From positions 1 through 5,165 of the forward strand of contig CALJUK010000558.1 of assembly GCA_937975745.1 (NCBI GenBank): a stretch of DNA of 5,165 nt, written 5' to 3'. The first letter of the stretch is position 1, and each line of letters opens with the position of its first letter. The DNA comes from an uncultured Planctomycetaceae bacterium (GTDB lineage Bacteria > Planctomycetota > Planctomycetia > Planctomycetales > Planctomycetaceae). Positions 3,970 to 5,165 of the stretch are shown here, in pieces. A program made the translations under genes and the position numbers. The notes under the pieces were generated by a model. It searched no databases. It was given only the letters and a program-made list of their open reading frames with translations, and was not told where the DNA came from.

Positions 3970-5138
3970 ATGAAATCCGAGTGTGCGTCGTCGATCGCGG
4001 GAGGCCGTGTCTCTACATGCGGTTCATTGATCCCCGCACCGGCAAGCCCGTTGAAAAGTCGAGCGGCAAAAAGAAACGCCGCGACGCCGAACGCGAGGCC
4101 GCGAAGTGGGAGCGGGATCTCCGGACGGGAGACTACATCACGCCGTCCCGGATGCCCTGGAGCCAGTTTCGTGAGATGTTTGAAGCGGACTACATGGCCG
4201 ACAAATCGAAACCCTACTGGGCGTCGATGAAGTCGGCTCTGAATCGCCTGGAGTGCATCGGCTTTCAACGGCTGTCGCAGGTGGACGCCCATCTGCTGAG
4301 CAAGTTCAAAGCCAAGATGCACGACGACGGTCTCAGTCCGTCGACGATCCGGAGTTACCTCAAGCACATCCGCGCCGCCCTGGCGTGGGCGGTCGAAATG
4401 GAATTGCTGCCGGCCGTGCCCAGGGTTCGGAATCCCAAGGCACCGGAGAAGATGAAAGGCCGACCGCTCACAGTTGAGGAATTCGAGCGGATGCTGCAGG
4501 TTTGCGGCAAGGTCCGACCTGATGACCACCCGGTGTGGAAACGCTACCTCACAGGACTCTGGCTGTCGGGCCTGCGACTGGGGGAATCGGTTTCGCTCTC
4601 CTGGGACGAAGGCGAACCGTTCGCCGTCGATCTCAACGGGCGTCATCCGCAGTTCAACATCCTCCAGCAGAAGTCCGGGAAGCAGGAGCTACTGCCGATG
4701 ACACCGGATTTCGCGGAGTGGCTGCTGCAGACCCCCGAGGCGTCCCGCAGCGGCCCCGTGTTCGCGTTGCCGGTCGCTTCGGACGCCGTGGGCCGGGTCG
4801 TCTCCAAGATCGGCGAGCGGGCCGTTGTCGTCGTCGACAAAGCCTCCGAGAAGTTTGCGACGGCGCACGACTTCCGGCGGTCGTTCGGGACCCGGTGGTC
4901 TCAGCGGGTGATGCCGGCGACGCTGCAGAAGCTGATGCGGCACGCCGACATCAACACCACGATGACGTACTACGTCCGGCAGCAGGCCGATGAGATCGCA
5001 TCCGAACTGTGGCGGATGCACGTTTCAGGTGACACTTTTGGTGACACCTCCCCGAAACCGCTCAAGAGCGAGAGCCCGCAAGACGCCGTAACGTCCAGCG
5101 GGCTCAATGGTTCGCTCAGTCGGGACGACAGGATTTGA
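3966..5138 (+). CDS. int: Tyrosine-type site-specific integrase (390 aa)
   Basis: The start ATG 3966 has AAAGG (3953-3957) eight bases upstream. Residues 1-60 form a small N-terminal, AP2-like arm-binding region (VDRGRPCLYMRFIDP, then the basic run SGKKKRRDAEREA). Residues about 64-160 are the SAM-like core-binding domain (LSPSTIRSYLKHIRAALAWA). Residues about 165-345 are the catalytic domain, with R204 in SGLRLGES, a lysine in QKSGK (K236 or K239), H301-x-x-R304 in HDFRRS, H326 in MRHADI and Tyr335 in TMTYY. All catalytic residues are present, so it should be active in integrating and excising the element. The tail after Tyr is long (about 55 residues). Its last five codons and the stop are supplied by the 3' end of the tRNA-Pro gene on the other strand, which marks the likely att site. 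Expression may be coupled to the 43-aa ORF upstream. Confidence 0.95.
   Translation: MNEIRVCVVDRGRPCLYMRFIDPRTGKPVEKSSGKKKRRDAEREAAKWERDLRTGDYITPSRMPWSQFREMFEADYMADKSKPYWASMKSALNRLECIGFQRLSQVDAHLLSKFKAKMHDDGLSPSTIRSYLKHIRAALAWAVEMELLPAVPRVRNPKAPEKMKGRPLTVEEFERMLQVCGKVRPDDHPVWKRYLTGLWLSGLRLGESVSLSWDEGEPFAVDLNGRHPQFNILQQKSGKQELLPMTPDFAEWLLQTPEASRSGPVFALPVASDAVGRVVSKIGERAVVVVDKASEKFATAHDFRRSFGTRWSQRVMPATLQKLMRHADINTTMTYYVRQQADEIASELWRMHVSGDTFGDTSPKPLKSESPQDAVTSSGLNGSLSRDDRI
5028..5047. repeat. Paired direct repeats near the att site (possible integrase arm sites)
   Basis: GGTGACAC occurs at 5028-5035 and again at 5040-5047, 12 bp apart, about 73 bp inside the tRNA end. It encodes GDTFGDT in the integrase tail. 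Arm-type binding sites of tyrosine integrases are often short direct repeats at such distances from the core site. Confidence 0.35.
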
Positions 5139-5145
5139 ACCTGCG
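5120..5145. other. Probable attachment site (att) in the tRNA 3' end
   Basis: The integrase reading frame crosses into the tRNA acceptor and T arm, so the element-chromosome junction must be at or within the tRNA 3' end. This is the classic target of tyrosine integrases, where the element restores the tRNA 3' end on integration. No second copy of this sequence was seen elsewhere in the window, so the other end of the element is outside. The exact crossover and right limit are estimates. Confidence 0.6.
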
Positions 5146-5165
5146 ACCTTTTGACCCCCAGTCAA
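5120..5165 (-). tRNA. tRNA-Pro(GGG), 3' part (5' end outside window)
   Basis: Read on the minus strand, the visible part has the anticodon arm, variable loop, T arm and acceptor strand. The anticodon stem is TTGA/TCAA (fifth pair outside the window) around loop CTGGGGG, giving anticodon GGG with G37, as usual for proline tRNAs. The T arm is GCAGG-TTCAAAT-CCTGT, and the acceptor 3' strand is CGTCCCG with discriminator A at 5120. The next bases are CTG, so CCA is not encoded and must be added by an enzyme. It reads CCC codons. The D arm and acceptor 5' strand are beyond base 5165. The integrase gene ends inside it. Confidence 0.88.

Noticed and set aside
3633..4646. Long minus-strand open frame (337 codons) opposite the Xis-like and integrase genes
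   Set aside because: It is a shadow of the high-GC integrase gene; its peptide shows no domain, while the plus strand has a clear catalytic set.

Overview
The window looks like the integrase end of an integrative mobile element (prophage, phage-plasmid-like element or ICE) in a GC-rich bacterium. I suspect Planctomycetes from the overall style: short hypothetical genes, a small Xis-like HTH gene before the integrase, and a tRNA gene without an encoded CCA. That assignment is a guess from style, not from a marker gene. All protein genes are on the plus strand. The only minus-strand gene is a partial tRNA at the right edge.

Left part (1-1594): the C-terminal catalytic part of a tyrosine recombinase runs in from outside the window. 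It overlaps the GTG start of an HNH-nuclease reading frame, which continues without a stop into a DUF3102-like domain. A 294-nt gap follows. It holds a possible promoter, two small dyads and a very long, near-perfect hairpin ending in six Ts (1514-1594).

Middle part (1614-3804): a 72-aa XRE-type HTH protein is followed by a 291-nt hairpin-rich gap. Next come a 391-aa winged-helix protein that I interpret as a replication-initiator candidate, an unknown 88-aa protein and an 84-aa excisionase-like HTH protein, the last three tightly packed. The 391-aa gene carries four dyad-symmetric GGTCA-N4-TGACC elements, four 12-bp tandem repeats and a purine/pyrimidine hairpin in a row inside its coding sequence. 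This resembles the intragenic origin in the lambda O gene and is the most interesting signal in the window.

Right part (3805-5165): a 161-nt spacer holds a 21-bp-stem branched hairpin and a possible 43-aa leader ORF whose stop overlaps the integrase start. A complete 390-aa tyrosine integrase follows. Its last five sense codons and stop codon lie inside the 3' end of a tRNA-Pro(GGG) gene on the opposite strand, so the tRNA 3' end is the likely attachment site and marks the element boundary.

Taken together, the recombination genes (integrase, Xis-like protein, att in tRNA), a replication-like gene with an internal candidate origin, and a small HTH regulator form a coherent integrate/excise/replicate module. 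The functions are inferred from motifs and layout only. No database search was possible.
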